From assembly GCF_900103405.1 (NCBI RefSeq), contig NZ_FNHX01000003.1, positions 1-64,000 on the forward strand: a stretch of DNA of 64,000 nucleotides, in the 5' to 3' direction. Source of the stretch: Polaromonas sp. JS666 (lineage in GTDB: Bacteria; Pseudomonadota; Gammaproteobacteria; Burkholderiales; Burkholderiaceae_C). The notes below the pieces were generated by a model. The model was not told the DNA's origin. It worked only from the letters and a program-made list of their open reading frames with translations, and searched no databases. Shown one piece after another: positions 26,552 through 36,229 of the stretch (position 1 is its first letter; each line of letters starts with the position of its first letter). Position numbers and translations under genes: made by a program.

Positions 26552-29004
26552 GCGCCATGCCCTCCCCACACAACACGCCCGCCATGCGCCTGGACCATCC
26601 CCCCGTATTCGCCCTGCAGTCCCGCAACGGCAACCACCTTGTGCTGGCCAGCGACGGCGCCGCCGTGGCCCACATCTGGGTGCTTGAAGAAGACATCGTG
26701 CGCGTGATGCTGCTGCCGCAAGGCCGGCCGCAGATGCCGCGCAGCTGGACGGTGGCGCCCGGCTTGGAGAACCTTCCCGCCGAAGGCCGCGACCGCTTTG
26801 ACGTGAGCGGATTTTCGCTGCCCGCCTTTGCGTGTGAGCTTGAGCAGGACGGCGCGCAGCTGCGCATCAGCACCGCCGCCGTGCGCCTGAGCATCACGCT
26901 CAAGGGCTTCTTCTGCAATTGGGAAAGCCGCCACCAGGGCCGCTGGCAGGCCAGCGCCGCCGACCGCCCCACCCAGAGCTACAACTTCGGCTGGTGGGAC
27001 GACAAGGTCTACCATTATTTGCAGCGTGAGCGCGGCGAGGCCTACTTCGGCCTGGGCGAGCGCGCCGGCGACGCCAACCGCGCCGGCCAGCGCTACCGCA
27101 TGTGCAACCTGGACCCCATGGGCTACAGCGCGCGCAGCACCGACCCGCTGTACAAACACATCCCCTTCTACATCACCCGCAAGGGCGGCGAGAAGGATGC
27201 GGGCCTTTGCTACGGCCTGTTCTACGACACCCTGTCCGACTGCAGCTTCGACATGGGCCGCGAGATGGACAACTACCACGGCCATTACCGCTACTTTGTG
27301 GCCGACCACGGCGACCTCGACCTGTATTACATCGCCGGCGACGGCCCGGCCGCCATCACGCGCCGCTACACCTGGCTCACCGGCCGGCCCATCTTTCCGC
27401 CGCGCTACGCGCTGGGTTATTCGGGCTCGACCATGAGCTACACCGACGCGCCGAATGCGCAGGAGCGCATGGGCGAGTTCCTCGAGCGCTGCGAAGAGCA
27501 TGACATTGCCTGCGACTCCTTCCACCTGTCCTCGGGCTACACCTCCATCGGTCCGGGCCGCTACGTCTTTAACTGGAACCGTGAGAAATTCCCCGATCCG
27601 GCGGCCTTTGTACAGAGCTACCTGGAGCGCGGCGTGCGCCTGGTGCCCAACATCAAGCCCGCGTTGCTCAGCAACCACCCGCGCTTCGAGGAAGCCCGGC
27701 AGGCCGGCCTGCTGGTGCAGGACCCGGACGGCCAGCCCACCGCCATCCAGTTCTGGGACGGCACCGGTGCCTACCTCGACTTCACCAACCCCAAGACCAT
27801 TGCCTGGTGGAAAAAGCAGGTCACCGAACAGCTGCTGCAATACGGCATTCCCGCCACCTGGAACGACAACAACGAATACGAAATCTGGAGCGACAAGGCG
27901 CTGGCCCACGGCTTTGGCGCGCCGCGGCCCGCGCGCGAGGTGCGCCCGCTGCAGACCCTGCTGATGATGCAGGCTTCGCACGCCGCGCAGACCGAATTCG
28001 CGCCCGCCGAGCGGCCCTACCTGGTGTCGCGCTCGGGCGCCGCCGGCATGCAGCGTTATGTGCAGACCTGGTCGGGGGACAACTACACGGCCTGGGAAAC
28101 CCTGCGCTACAACATCCGCATGGGCCTGGGCCTGGCGATGTCCGGCGTCTCCAACACCGGGCATGACATAGGCGGCTTCTCCGGCCCCGCGCCCGGGCCT
28201 GAGCTGTTGGTGCGCTGGGTACAGCACGGCATCTTTCTGCCGCGCTTCAGCATCCACTCCTGGAACGACGACAAGACCGTCAACGAACCCTGGATGTACC
28301 CCGAGGTAACCCCCCAGGTGCGCGCGCTGATACGCCTGCGCTACCGGCTCATGCCTTACCTCTACGACCTGGTGTGGCGTTACCACAGCGCTTACGAGCC
28401 CATCATCCGGCCGACCTACCACGACTTCCCCGAAGACGCGCGCTGCCTGGAGGAAAACGATGACATGCTGCTGGGCGCCAATTTGCTGGTGGCCTCGGTG
28501 GTCGAGCCCGGCCAGACGCGGCGTCCCGTGTGGCTGCCCGGCACCGGGGGCTGGTACGAGGTGCACACGGCGCGGCGCTTTGATGCCGGCCAGTCGATCA
28601 CGCTGGAGGCGCCGCTGGACGGCCCGCCGCCCTTGCTTGCACGCGAAGGTTGCGCGATTCCGCTCAACCTCGGCGAGGTCCATTTCGCCAAGGCCCAGGA
28701 TGTGCGCGGCTTCCAGCTCTTTCCTCTTAGGGGCGAGGGTAGTTTCGAAGCCAGCTGTTTTGAAGACGACGGCCATAGCCAGGCCTGGCGCAGCGGGGCT
28801 TATGGGCAGTGGCGCTTGCGTGTGGAGTCCACCACGCAAAGCTTGCACATCACGGTCTCTCGCGAGGGCCAGCGGCCGCCGGTGCAGGACACCTTGGTCT
28901 TGCTGCTGCCGGCCGCCGAGCAACGCAAGCTCAGCTTTGCCGGTGGGGCGCTCGCGCAGGAGCAGCAGGAAGGCGCCTGGCGGCGGCTGGCGCTAAAGCT
29001 CTAG
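26548..29004 (+). CDS. glycoside hydrolase family 31 (alpha-glucosidase/alpha-xylosidase type)
   Basis: 818 residues. The GH31 nucleophile motif is TWNDNNEYEIW (Asp440) and the general acid/base lies in TWSGDNYTAWE (Asp511). An N-terminal beta-sandwich (residues ~20-230) includes YFGLGERAGDANRAG, and the C-terminus is beta-rich (PLLAREGCAIPL). No signal peptide is seen, so it should act in the cytoplasm on sugar imported by the upstream ABC system. Start is GTG 26548, overlapping the ATPase stop; an ATG three codons on is an alternative. Alpha-glucosidase is the default guess; alpha-xylosidase or a sulfoquinovosidase-like activity cannot be excluded. Confidence 0.9.
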
Positions 29005-29735
29005 CCCGGCGGCGCGACCGCGGCGCCCTCTATGTGATGGCGCGCCAGGGCCTCGGCCACAAAACCGCTGGCCTTCATGTCCTCAACAAAAGCGCGCAGC
29101 GCGTCGGCGGCCGCTTCGCCGCGCGTCTTGGGCACGCCCATGGCCTGCCGTATCACCATGAAGTGGCCCGGCAGCAAACGCAATCCGCCCCTCTGCCGGG
29201 CATCGGCCTCCAGCTGCTGCTTGACGCCGGCCGCGACATCGAGGTTTTGTTCGATAAAAGTGGCCACCGTGGTCGGCGAGCTTGGTGCCCTGACGATTTC
29301 GGCGTGCTTGAGCTCCCGGGTCAGAAACAGGTCATAGGCACTGCCCAGGCCTACCGCGACACGGCGGCCGGTTTTGTCCACCTCTTCATTCGCGCTTAAC
29401 GGGGAGTCTTCGCGCACCAGGTAGCAGCCTTCGATCAGCACATAGGGCGCGGTGAAGGCGATCTCCTTGCCGCGCACCGGGTCGATCGCAAAAAAGCCGA
29501 AATCGGCACGCTCCTCGTTCACCGCCTGCACGGATTTGGCCGCGGTGTCCACCACCACCAGCTCCAGGGGTACGCCCAGCCGCTGCGCAAAGGCGTTCGC
29601 CAGGTCTATGGACACACCGAAGGGTGCGCCCGTGGCCGGGTCGGTATTGGCAAGAATCGGGTTGCCCAGGTTGATCGAGGCGCGCAGCGTTCCGGTCGGC
29701 GCGAAGAGCTTGGCAAGCGAGGCGTTGGTTGGCAT
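29001..29735 (-). CDS. family 3 (amino acid-type) solute-binding-fold protein without signal peptide
   Basis: 244 residues with the family 3 periplasmic binding fold: GTLRASINLGNPILA, GVSIDLANAFAQRLGVPLEL, ERADFGFFAIDPVRGKEIAF and the hinge YVLIEGCYLVRE. No hydrophobic signal is present at ATG 29735, and upstream in-frame sequence to 29843 is not a signal either. It may be cytoplasmic or a stand-alone sensor/enzyme. Its stop overlaps the GH31 stop on the other strand within CTAG. Confidence 0.75.
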   Translation of the reverse strand: MPTNASLAKLFAPTGTLRASINLGNPILANTDPATGAPFGVSIDLANAFAQRLGVPLELVVVDTAAKSVQAVNEERADFGFFAIDPVRGKEIAFTAPYVLIEGCYLVREDSPLSANEEVDKTGRRVAVGLGSAYDLFLTRELKHAEIVRAPSSPTTVATFIEQNLDVAAGVKQQLEADARQRGGLRLLPGHFMVIRQAMGVPKTRGEAAADALRAFVEDMKASGFVAEALARHHIEGAAVAPPG

Positions 29736-29846
29736 CGGGTCTCTTTCTTCAGGTGCGAGGACTTTGGTGATTTTCTCCGGATTGTGCCGTGTGCTGCAAA
29801 GGTGCCCGCACTCCGGGAGACCGGACAGCTTCAATGACACCAAGCC

Positions 29847-30200
29847 CTAGCCCGCATGGCTCTGAACCTTGTAGACCTGCCAGGACCCGGACTTCTGCTT
29901 GCGCAGGTAGAAGCGAACCGAGCAATCAAAAAAATCGACGGTGACCTCCGCTGGATCCGGGTCCATGTTGCCGGCCAGGCGGCGAAGGCGGTTGCCGTTT
30001 GTCTGGAAGGGCGTGAACGATGTCGGTTTGACGCAGCTGCGCAGCCGGGCTTTCCAGCCGGCCTCAGCTTCTGCGCCTTCGATATAGGCATGGGTCGCGG
30101 CGATGGCTTCTGCCGGCCTGTGTTCGCGCTTGATCCAGAAAGCAAGCAGGGCCGCGCCGACAAAAAATGTGGCAATAAGGGGCATCAGGGCTTTGCGCAT
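29847..30200 (-). CDS. small single-pass membrane or exported protein, unknown
   Basis: 117 residues. One N-terminal hydrophobic helix (MRKALMPLIATFFVGAALLAFWIK) is followed by a soluble domain rich in charged residues (YIEGAEAEAGWKARLRSCVK, DFFDCSVRFYLRKQKSGSW) with two cysteines. It is similar in size to small type IV pilin-like or lipoprotein-like proteins, but no family is recognised. It may be cotranscribed with the downstream binding-fold gene. Confidence 0.55.
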   Translation of the reverse strand: MRKALMPLIATFFVGAALLAFWIKREHRPAEAIAATHAYIEGAEAEAGWKARLRSCVKPTSFTPFQTNGNRLRRLAGNMDPDPAEVTVDFFDCSVRFYLRKQKSGSWQVYKVQSHAG

Positions 30201-30241
30201 GGGCTGTTCACGGCTCCTGCAATATGCGACTGCTTACCGTA

Positions 30242-31420
30242 TCACGGCGCGGGAACAAAGACTTCACCTGCCATCAGCCGGCGCGCGCTCCGGCTCATGA
30301 CTGCCTTGGTCACGACCCAGCCATCGGGTGTCTCCTGAGCCTGCGCACCGACACTGAGCGCACCTGAGGGATGGCCGAAGCGTACAGCAGCACTGGAGCC
30401 TGAAGGAAGAAGGCGGCTCACCAGGGTGCCGGATATGGCGCCTGCCACTGCAATCGCCACGGCACCTGTTCCCGTCATTGCATGGTGCAGCTTGCCCATG
30501 GACATGATGCGTACCAGGATGTCGATGTCCGCCGCGGCAACAAACTTTCCATTCGATGATGTGTAGTCCAACGGCTTGGCCGCAAAAGCGAGTTTGGGTG
30601 TATGGAAGCGCTTTTCGGTCGCTTCGGCCGCGGTGCTTGCCAGCCCCATGAGAACCGCACAATGAGCACGGATGGCCTCGCAGCGTGCCAGGAACTCCGC
30701 GTTCGAATTGACTGCATCCTGCAACTCATTGCCTTTTAAACCCACTGTCGCGGCATCAATGAAGATGGTGGGGTTGCCGGCATTGATCAGGGTTGCCTCT
30801 ACAGTGCCGACACCGGGAATGTCTATCTGGTCAATCATGTTGCCTGTCGGGAACATGGCGCCGCCTTCGCTGTCTTCGTCGGCGCCGGGGTCCAAAAACT
30901 CCAGCTTGATCTCGGCGGCTGGAAAGGTCACCCCGTCGAGTTCAAAGTCGCCCAGTTCCTGGACCTGGCCGCCAGCCATTGGCACATGGGCCACGATTTT
31001 TTTGCCGATATTGGCCTGCCAGATTCGAACCACGGCCACACCCTCTGAAGGCGCTTTGACCAGGCCGCGAGTGATCGCAAAAGGTCCTACAGCTGCGGTC
31101 AGGTTGCCACAATTCCCGCTCCAGTCAACCACGGCCGTGTCGATGGACACGGCGCCAAAAGAGTAATCCACGTCGCAGTCCGGCCGGGAGCTGGGGCCAA
31201 CCAGAACCACTTTGCTGGTGCTGGACGTTGCGCCACCCATGCCGTCGATGTGTTTGCCATAAGGGTCCGGGCTTCCCACGACACGCAGCATGATGGCGTC
31301 GCGCAGCGCTGAATCCCTTTGAGCCGGGGCAGGCAGGTCCTCGGGTGTGAAGAAGACGCCCTTGCTGGTGCCTCCGCGCATATAGGTGGCTTTGATTCCG
31401 ATCTGTTGTTGTGGGCTCAT
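30242..31420 (-). CDS. prpF: PrpF-family aconitate/tricarboxylate isomerase
   Basis: 392 residues, usual for PrpF. Motifs are YMRGGTSKGVFF at the N-terminus, GATSSTSKVVLV (Lys70) and SGNCGNLTAAVGPFAI (Cys104); in characterised PrpF a Lys and a Cys at about these positions are implicated in proton transfer. PrpF converts the AcnD product (4-methylaconitate) to cis-2-methylaconitate; relatives isomerise 4-oxalomesaconate. ATG 31420 overlaps the lactonase stop by 4 bp (ATGA). It is the last gene of the acnD-lactonase-prpF operon. Confidence 0.9.
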   Translation of the reverse strand: MSPQQQIGIKATYMRGGTSKGVFFTPEDLPAPAQRDSALRDAIMLRVVGSPDPYGKHIDGMGGATSSTSKVVLVGPSSRPDCDVDYSFGAVSIDTAVVDWSGNCGNLTAAVGPFAITRGLVKAPSEGVAVVRIWQANIGKKIVAHVPMAGGQVQELGDFELDGVTFPAAEIKLEFLDPGADEDSEGGAMFPTGNMIDQIDIPGVGTVEATLINAGNPTIFIDAATVGLKGNELQDAVNSNAEFLARCEAIRAHCAVLMGLASTAAEATEKRFHTPKLAFAAKPLDYTSSNGKFVAAADIDILVRIMSMGKLHHAMTGTGAVAIAVAGAISGTLVSRLLPSGSSAAVRFGHPSGALSVGAQAQETPDGWVVTKAVMSRSARRLMAGEVFVPAP

Positions 31421-32493
31421 GGCTGTGCTTTCCTGAAGATAACGCAAACCGGGCTTTCGGTCTGAAGGAGTGGTTGAAATTTCAAAGCTTCGTGGCGGGT
31501 GGCGTTCAATGCCGCAGCCGTCAAGCTGTCGGTGTCTTCGTTGGCGGCCAGAAGCAGATCGTCATCGGGCATGCAACTGATAAAGCGAGGGGTCGCACCG
31601 CCTGTCGATGCCCACGTCGGGTCAGTCAAGGTTCCTGTGTCGCCGTCGACCCGGAAGGACGCAACGCTGTCATGTCCTCGGTTGGAAACATGCAAGGACC
31701 GGCCCGCGCTTGCGATGACGATGCCCGCGGCGGAGCCGGAATCGGCGCCGGCGGGTACGGTGGATACCGTATCCAGCAAGTCGAGCTCCCCGGTTGCGGG
31801 GTTGACCCGGCAGGCGGAAACCGTTCGATCCAGTTCGCCGACGACATAAGCCCTGGGCAAGCTTGGGTGCATGGCCATATGGCGTGGGCCGGTGCCGGAT
31901 GGAAATTCCAGTGTGCCGGCAAGTTTGAGCTCACCGCTTCCTTCATGCAAAGACAAGCTGAATACCTTGTCCAGGCCTTTGTCGGGGACATACAGCCACC
32001 GACCCATGGAGTCCATGCAGATCTGGTGCGGATGCGATCCCTTCTGCTGGGAGTGTGGGCCGTGGGCGCCCGGCAGGCTCAGCGAACTGGCCATCTGCCC
32101 CAAGGAACCGTCAGGCCGCACTGGAAGTGACACCACATTTCCGGTCGCGTAGTTGGCGACCAGAAGCCAGCGCTGCGAACGGGAAAGCACCAGGTGAACC
32201 GGATTTTTTCCGCCCGCGTCTTGCTCTCCGGTCTGCTCCACCATGCCACTGCGCGGGTCGATGCTGAAAGAGCTGACGTGGCTGTGATCCCCATGCACGG
32301 TATAGAGCGCGGCCCCGGAGAACGCCAGGCACAGAAATGAAGGATTGACGAGGCCGGTGACCTGTTGCACCAGCGCCCACGGGCCGCTTGCGGGAACTCC
32401 GTAGACCGACAGCCCTTTTCCGCGGGCGTTGCGCTCGCGAGTGGTTCTGCAGCCGACGTAGGCAAACCAGCGATAGGCAGAAGCGGGCATCAA
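31417..32493 (-). CDS. seven-bladed beta-propeller lactonase-family protein
   Basis: 358 residues of the lactonase family that includes 6-phosphogluconolactonase of the YbhE type and fungal 3-carboxymuconate lactonising enzyme. Repeated blade motifs include GPHSQQKGSHPHQICMDSMG, LYVPDKGLDKVFSL, GTGPRHMAMHPSLPRAYVVG and SLHVSNRGHDSVASFRVD. There is no signal peptide, so it is cytoplasmic. It overlaps both neighbours by 4 bp, so it is an integral part of this operon. Its substrate should be a lactone related to the tricarboxylic acids handled by AcnD and PrpF. Confidence 0.85.
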   Translation of the reverse strand: MMPASAYRWFAYVGCRTTRERNARGKGLSVYGVPASGPWALVQQVTGLVNPSFLCLAFSGAALYTVHGDHSHVSSFSIDPRSGMVEQTGEQDAGGKNPVHLVLSRSQRWLLVANYATGNVVSLPVRPDGSLGQMASSLSLPGAHGPHSQQKGSHPHQICMDSMGRWLYVPDKGLDKVFSLSLHEGSGELKLAGTLEFPSGTGPRHMAMHPSLPRAYVVGELDRTVSACRVNPATGELDLLDTVSTVPAGADSGSAAGIVIASAGRSLHVSNRGHDSVASFRVDGDTGTLTDPTWASTGGATPRFISCMPDDDLLLAANEDTDSLTAAALNATRHEALKFQPLLQTESPVCVIFRKAQP

Positions 32494-35105
32494 GCGGCCG
32501 CTTTCATGAACTCCGTTTCAATGCGCTGCAACAGGCCTCCAGCGGCAAAGATCTGCCGCTCCTCTTCGGTATCTATCCTGCACACCACGGGAACGCGCGC
32601 GACGGATCCTCCCAGGCGATGAATGACCAGCGTCAACTCTGAGCCAGGGCCTGGAGACGCCTCTTCAATTCCCTCGATGTCGAATGTTTCGGTTCCGTCA
32701 ATTTCCAGGGTCTTTCTCGTCACACCCACGGGGAACTCAAGCGGCAGTACGCCCATGCCTACAAGATTTGTGCGGTGTATGCGTTCGAAGTTCTCGCAAA
32801 CCACCACCTTGACGCCGATCAGCCGAACGCCTTTGGCGGCCCAGTCTCGTGATGAGCCCGACCCGTAGTTTTTGCCGGCAACGATGATGAGCGGCTGGCC
32901 CCGTTGCATATAGGTCTCGGCGGCGTCGAAAAGCCTCATCACGACACTGTCGGGCTGCAGGCGTGTGAGCGATCCTTCCCGGCCGGCCATTTCATTCTTC
33001 AGGCGGTGGTTGGCGAAGGTAGCGCGGATTGCCGCTATATGGTTGCCCCGGCGGGTACCGTATGAGTTGAAGTCCGCTGGCGCAACGCCGTGCGATTGCA
33101 GGAATTCTCCAGCGGCGCTGTCCGCGAGAATGGCGCCCGATGGCGACAGGTGGTCGGTGGTCACGTTGTCGCCGAGGACCGCAAGCGGGCGCAGGCCCGT
33201 GAACTTGCCCACTGTGGTGAATTCGTCCTCCCAGTAAGGCGGGCGGCGAATGTAGGTGCTGGACTCGCGCCAGGCAAACCGCACCGGTACTTCTTCCTCG
33301 GCTCCTGATGCCTCACCTGAACCGCGGTTGAACATGGGGTCATAGACGCTGGTGAACTGTTCGGGCTTGACGCTGGCTTGCAGCGCCTCGTCAATCTCGG
33401 CGTCCGAGGGCCAGAGCTGCGACAGCAGAACGTCCGCGCCGCCGGCATCTTTGGCCAGGACCCCCGACTCCATGTCGACGCGGATGGAGCCCGTGATGGC
33501 ATAGGCCACGACCAGCGCAGGCGATGCCAGGAACGCTTCCTTGACATGAGGGTGCACCCGGCCGTCGAAGTTTCTGTTGCCGGACAGCACGGCGGTGGTA
33601 TGCACCTTGCGGGAAAGAACCTCACTTTCAATGGCCGGCGCCAGCGGGCCCGACATGCCATTGCACGACGTGCACCCGAAGCCAATGATCCCGAAGCCCA
33701 GTTGTTGGAGCGGCTCCAACAGGCCGGCTGAAGCCAAATACAGCTCAACGGCTTTGGAGCCGGGCGCCAGTGATGTTTTTACCCAGGGCTTGCGTGTCAA
33801 TCCCCGTTCGACGGCCTTGCGGGCCAACAGTCCCGCGGCGATCATGCTGCGTGGATTGGAGGTGTTGGTGCAGCTGGTGATCGCCGCGATCAGCACCGCA
33901 CCGTCAGGTATCGGGCCGCTTGTCGGTACATTGGGCGATTCCTGGGCAATGCCTTTGGTTCTGAGGCTTGCCAGAGAAATCCGCTGATGGGGGTCGCTGG
34001 GTCCCGCCAACGACCGGACGACGGTTCCCAGGTCAAACGACAGCGTGCGGTCAAATTCCGCTTCGGAGAATTGATCGGCCCACAGGCCTTGCGCCTTGGC
34101 ATAGGCACGAGTCAGGTCGACCTGCGCTAGGGTGCGCCCCGTCAGCAGCATGTAGTCGAGCGTGCGTTCGTCGATGGCAAACATCGCCGCCGTGGCGCCG
34201 AATTCCGGCGCCATGTTCGAGATGGTGGCTCGATCGGCCAGTGGAAGTGCCGCGGCACCGGAGCCGTGAAATTCAAGAATCGCGCCAACGACATTCTGTC
34301 CGCGCAGGAACTCGGTCAACGCAAGCACCACGTCGGTTGCGAGCACGCCAGGACGGACGGCTCCTTCAAGCTGCACTTTTATGAGTTGGGGCAGGCGCAT
34401 CCAGATCGCACGGCCGAGCATGACTGACTCAGCCTCCAATCCGCCGACGCCCCATCCCACGACACCCAGGGCATCGATCATCGTGGTATGGCTGTCCGTG
34501 CCGACCAGCGTATCCGGATAAGCGATGCCTTTGTCCACCTGGATGACGGGCGACATGCGTTCGATATTGATCTGGTGGAGGATGCCGCTGCCTGGCATCA
34601 AGACATCCAGGTTGGTGAAGGCCTTCTTGCACCAGGCCAGGAATTCGAAGCGCTCGGCGTTCTTGTGCTGTTCGCTTTCCATGTTTCTGCTCATGGCGTC
34701 TGGTTCCGAGCCGGCCACTTCAACGTTGAGCGAATGGTCAACGACCAGCTGCGTTGGAACAACCGGGTTCACCCGGCGCGGGTCGCCGCCGGCTTCTGCA
34801 ACCGCATCGCGCATTCCGGCCAGGTCAACCAGCGCCGGCGTGCCCAGCAGGTCCTGCAGTACGACACGGGCCGGATAGAACGGGAAATCCTTGTCGTGGC
34901 TGCGGGCGGCAAGCGCACTCAGGAGAGCGGGCAAGCCCTCCTTCAGGGCTTGCGCCGAGCTTTTCCTCAAGAGGTTTTCCGCGAACACGCGGGACGTATA
35001 GGGCAGTTTTACAAACGTGCCCGGGGCGACAGCCTCGATCGCGGATCGGACATCGTAGTAAGAGAGCTTGGCGCCAGGCAGAGGAATGGGGGCGATGGAG
35101 GTCAT
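32490..35105 (-). CDS. acnD: aconitase-superfamily hydratase, AcnD-like (Fe-S 2-methylcitrate dehydratase type)
   Basis: 871 residues. The 4Fe-4S cysteines lie in TSCTNTSNP and GFGCTSCNGMSG; the CNGMSG form is what I associate with AcnD rather than the CIGNSG of AcnA. Other aconitase motifs are VVDHSLNV, GILHQINIE, VGTDSHTTM and SYGTRRGNH. AcnD dehydrates 2-methylcitrate to a methylaconitate that PrpF then isomerises. Neither prpC nor prpB lies in this window, so a different tricarboxylate substrate is possible. It is first gene of a three-gene operon with 4-bp overlaps and is divergent from a TctC gene. Confidence 0.87.
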   Translation of the reverse strand: MTSIAPIPLPGAKLSYYDVRSAIEAVAPGTFVKLPYTSRVFAENLLRKSSAQALKEGLPALLSALAARSHDKDFPFYPARVVLQDLLGTPALVDLAGMRDAVAEAGGDPRRVNPVVPTQLVVDHSLNVEVAGSEPDAMSRNMESEQHKNAERFEFLAWCKKAFTNLDVLMPGSGILHQINIERMSPVIQVDKGIAYPDTLVGTDSHTTMIDALGVVGWGVGGLEAESVMLGRAIWMRLPQLIKVQLEGAVRPGVLATDVVLALTEFLRGQNVVGAILEFHGSGAAALPLADRATISNMAPEFGATAAMFAIDERTLDYMLLTGRTLAQVDLTRAYAKAQGLWADQFSEAEFDRTLSFDLGTVVRSLAGPSDPHQRISLASLRTKGIAQESPNVPTSGPIPDGAVLIAAITSCTNTSNPRSMIAAGLLARKAVERGLTRKPWVKTSLAPGSKAVELYLASAGLLEPLQQLGFGIIGFGCTSCNGMSGPLAPAIESEVLSRKVHTTAVLSGNRNFDGRVHPHVKEAFLASPALVVAYAITGSIRVDMESGVLAKDAGGADVLLSQLWPSDAEIDEALQASVKPEQFTSVYDPMFNRGSGEASGAEEEVPVRFAWRESSTYIRRPPYWEDEFTTVGKFTGLRPLAVLGDNVTTDHLSPSGAILADSAAGEFLQSHGVAPADFNSYGTRRGNHIAAIRATFANHRLKNEMAGREGSLTRLQPDSVVMRLFDAAETYMQRGQPLIIVAGKNYGSGSSRDWAAKGVRLIGVKVVVCENFERIHRTNLVGMGVLPLEFPVGVTRKTLEIDGTETFDIEGIEEASPGPGSELTLVIHRLGGSVARVPVVCRIDTEEERQIFAAGGLLQRIETEFMKAAA

Positions 35106-35136
35106 GGTTTGTCCGGATGAGCGGCGGGTTGATTCT

Positions 35137-35176
35137 TTGTTGATTGTATTTTATGATCACATTCAACAATCGTCAA
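35137..35176. promoter_or_regulatory. acnD promoter with candidate GntR operator
   Basis: On the minus strand TTGACG (35176-35171) and TAAAAT (35153-35148) are separated by exactly 17 bp. Between and overlapping them lies GTTGAATGTGATCAT followed by AAAATACAA. A near-identical block occurs at 37185-37214 upstream of another TctC gene, which marks it as a shared operator around a central TGATCA. Confidence 0.7.
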
Positions 35177-35203
35177 TCGACGTACTTATTGATAGGAGAC
35201 GCC

Positions 35204-36199
35204 ATGAACCCCATTGACCGCAGAGCCCTTCTCAAAGCCATGTCCGCTGCGGCACTGCCCACGCTTGGCGGATTTCTTCCCCTGGCAGCCGGTGCCCAGG
35301 GCCGCTATCCCAATAAGCCCATTACCCTGATCGTTCCGCAGCCCGCCGGCGGCGATGCGGATGCCGTATGCCGGACTCTCCAGGCCAAGATGCAGGAACT
35401 GCTGGGGCAGCCGGTCATCATCGATAACCGTGGCGGCGCTGCCGGGAACATTGGAACGGCGCTCGGGGCCAAGGCCGCGCCTGATGGCTACACCGTGACC
35501 TTTGTCAACCAGGGTACGATGGTTTTTAATCCGCACCTGTATCCCAATCCGGGTTTCAAGCTGGACCAGTTCGAGCCGGTCACCCAGCTTGCTTCGATCG
35601 ACCTGGTGATCTGCGCGAATCCCGGGGTTCCCGCGAATACATTGAAGGAGTTGCTGGAGCTGGCGCGCAAGGAGCCGGGCCGGTTTACCTATGGCACGGC
35701 CGGCAGCGGCAGCGCGAACCACATGGCCGGCGAGATGCTCAAGGCCATGGCCAAGGTCGACCTGACCCACGTTCCCTATAGGGGCGGCGGCCCCGCCATC
35801 GTCGGCACATTGGGCGGCGAGACCAATCTGGTGCTGGCTTTCCCGCTGGGTGCGCTCCCCCATATCAGGGCCGGAAAACTCAAGGCTTTGGCCGTGACGG
35901 GCAGCAAGCGCTCCAAGGTGCTCCCCAATGTGCCGACAGTGGCAGAAAGCGGGGTGAAGGGTTATGAGTTTGCCTCCTGGTTCGGCCTGGTTGTCCCCAA
36001 GAGAACGCCACAAGAAGTGATTTCGCGGCTCAACTTCGCGGCAACCGGAGCGCTCAAGACGCCTGAAATCAGCGAGCGGCTGCAGTCCGGTATGACCGAA
36101 CCGGTCGGTTCCAGTCCGCAGGATTTTGGACGGCTGATTGCGCAGGAAAGCGCGCGCTGGGCCAAGCTGATCAAGCAGCTCAACATGAAGATCGACTGA
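35204..36199 (+). CDS. TctC/Bug-family periplasmic solute-binding protein (copy 3)
   Basis: 331 residues. The N-terminus (DRRALLKAMSAAALPTLGG) is a Tat-like signal. Family motifs are YPNKPITLIVPQPAGGDAD, VPYRGGGPAIVGTLGGE and LPNVPTVAESGVKGYEF. ATG 35204 follows AGGAGAC. It is divergent from acnD with 98 bp between and upstream of a GntR gene, so it is the likely receptor for the acid metabolised by the acnD operon. Confidence 0.92.
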   Translation: MNPIDRRALLKAMSAAALPTLGGFLPLAAGAQGRYPNKPITLIVPQPAGGDADAVCRTLQAKMQELLGQPVIIDNRGGAAGNIGTALGAKAAPDGYTVTFVNQGTMVFNPHLYPNPGFKLDQFEPVTQLASIDLVICANPGVPANTLKELLELARKEPGRFTYGTAGSGSANHMAGEMLKAMAKVDLTHVPYRGGGPAIVGTLGGETNLVLAFPLGALPHIRAGKLKALAVTGSKRSKVLPNVPTVAESGVKGYEFASWFGLVVPKRTPQEVISRLNFAATGALKTPEISERLQSGMTEPVGSSPQDFGRLIAQESARWAKLIKQLNMKID

Positions 36200-36229
36200 C
36201 TCAGCGGAATTCAGGCGACGGGCTAGACT

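Noticed and set aside
32490-35105. Housekeeping aconitase AcnA
   Set aside because: The CNGMSG cluster motif and the overlapping lactonase and prpF genes favour an AcnD-type enzyme.
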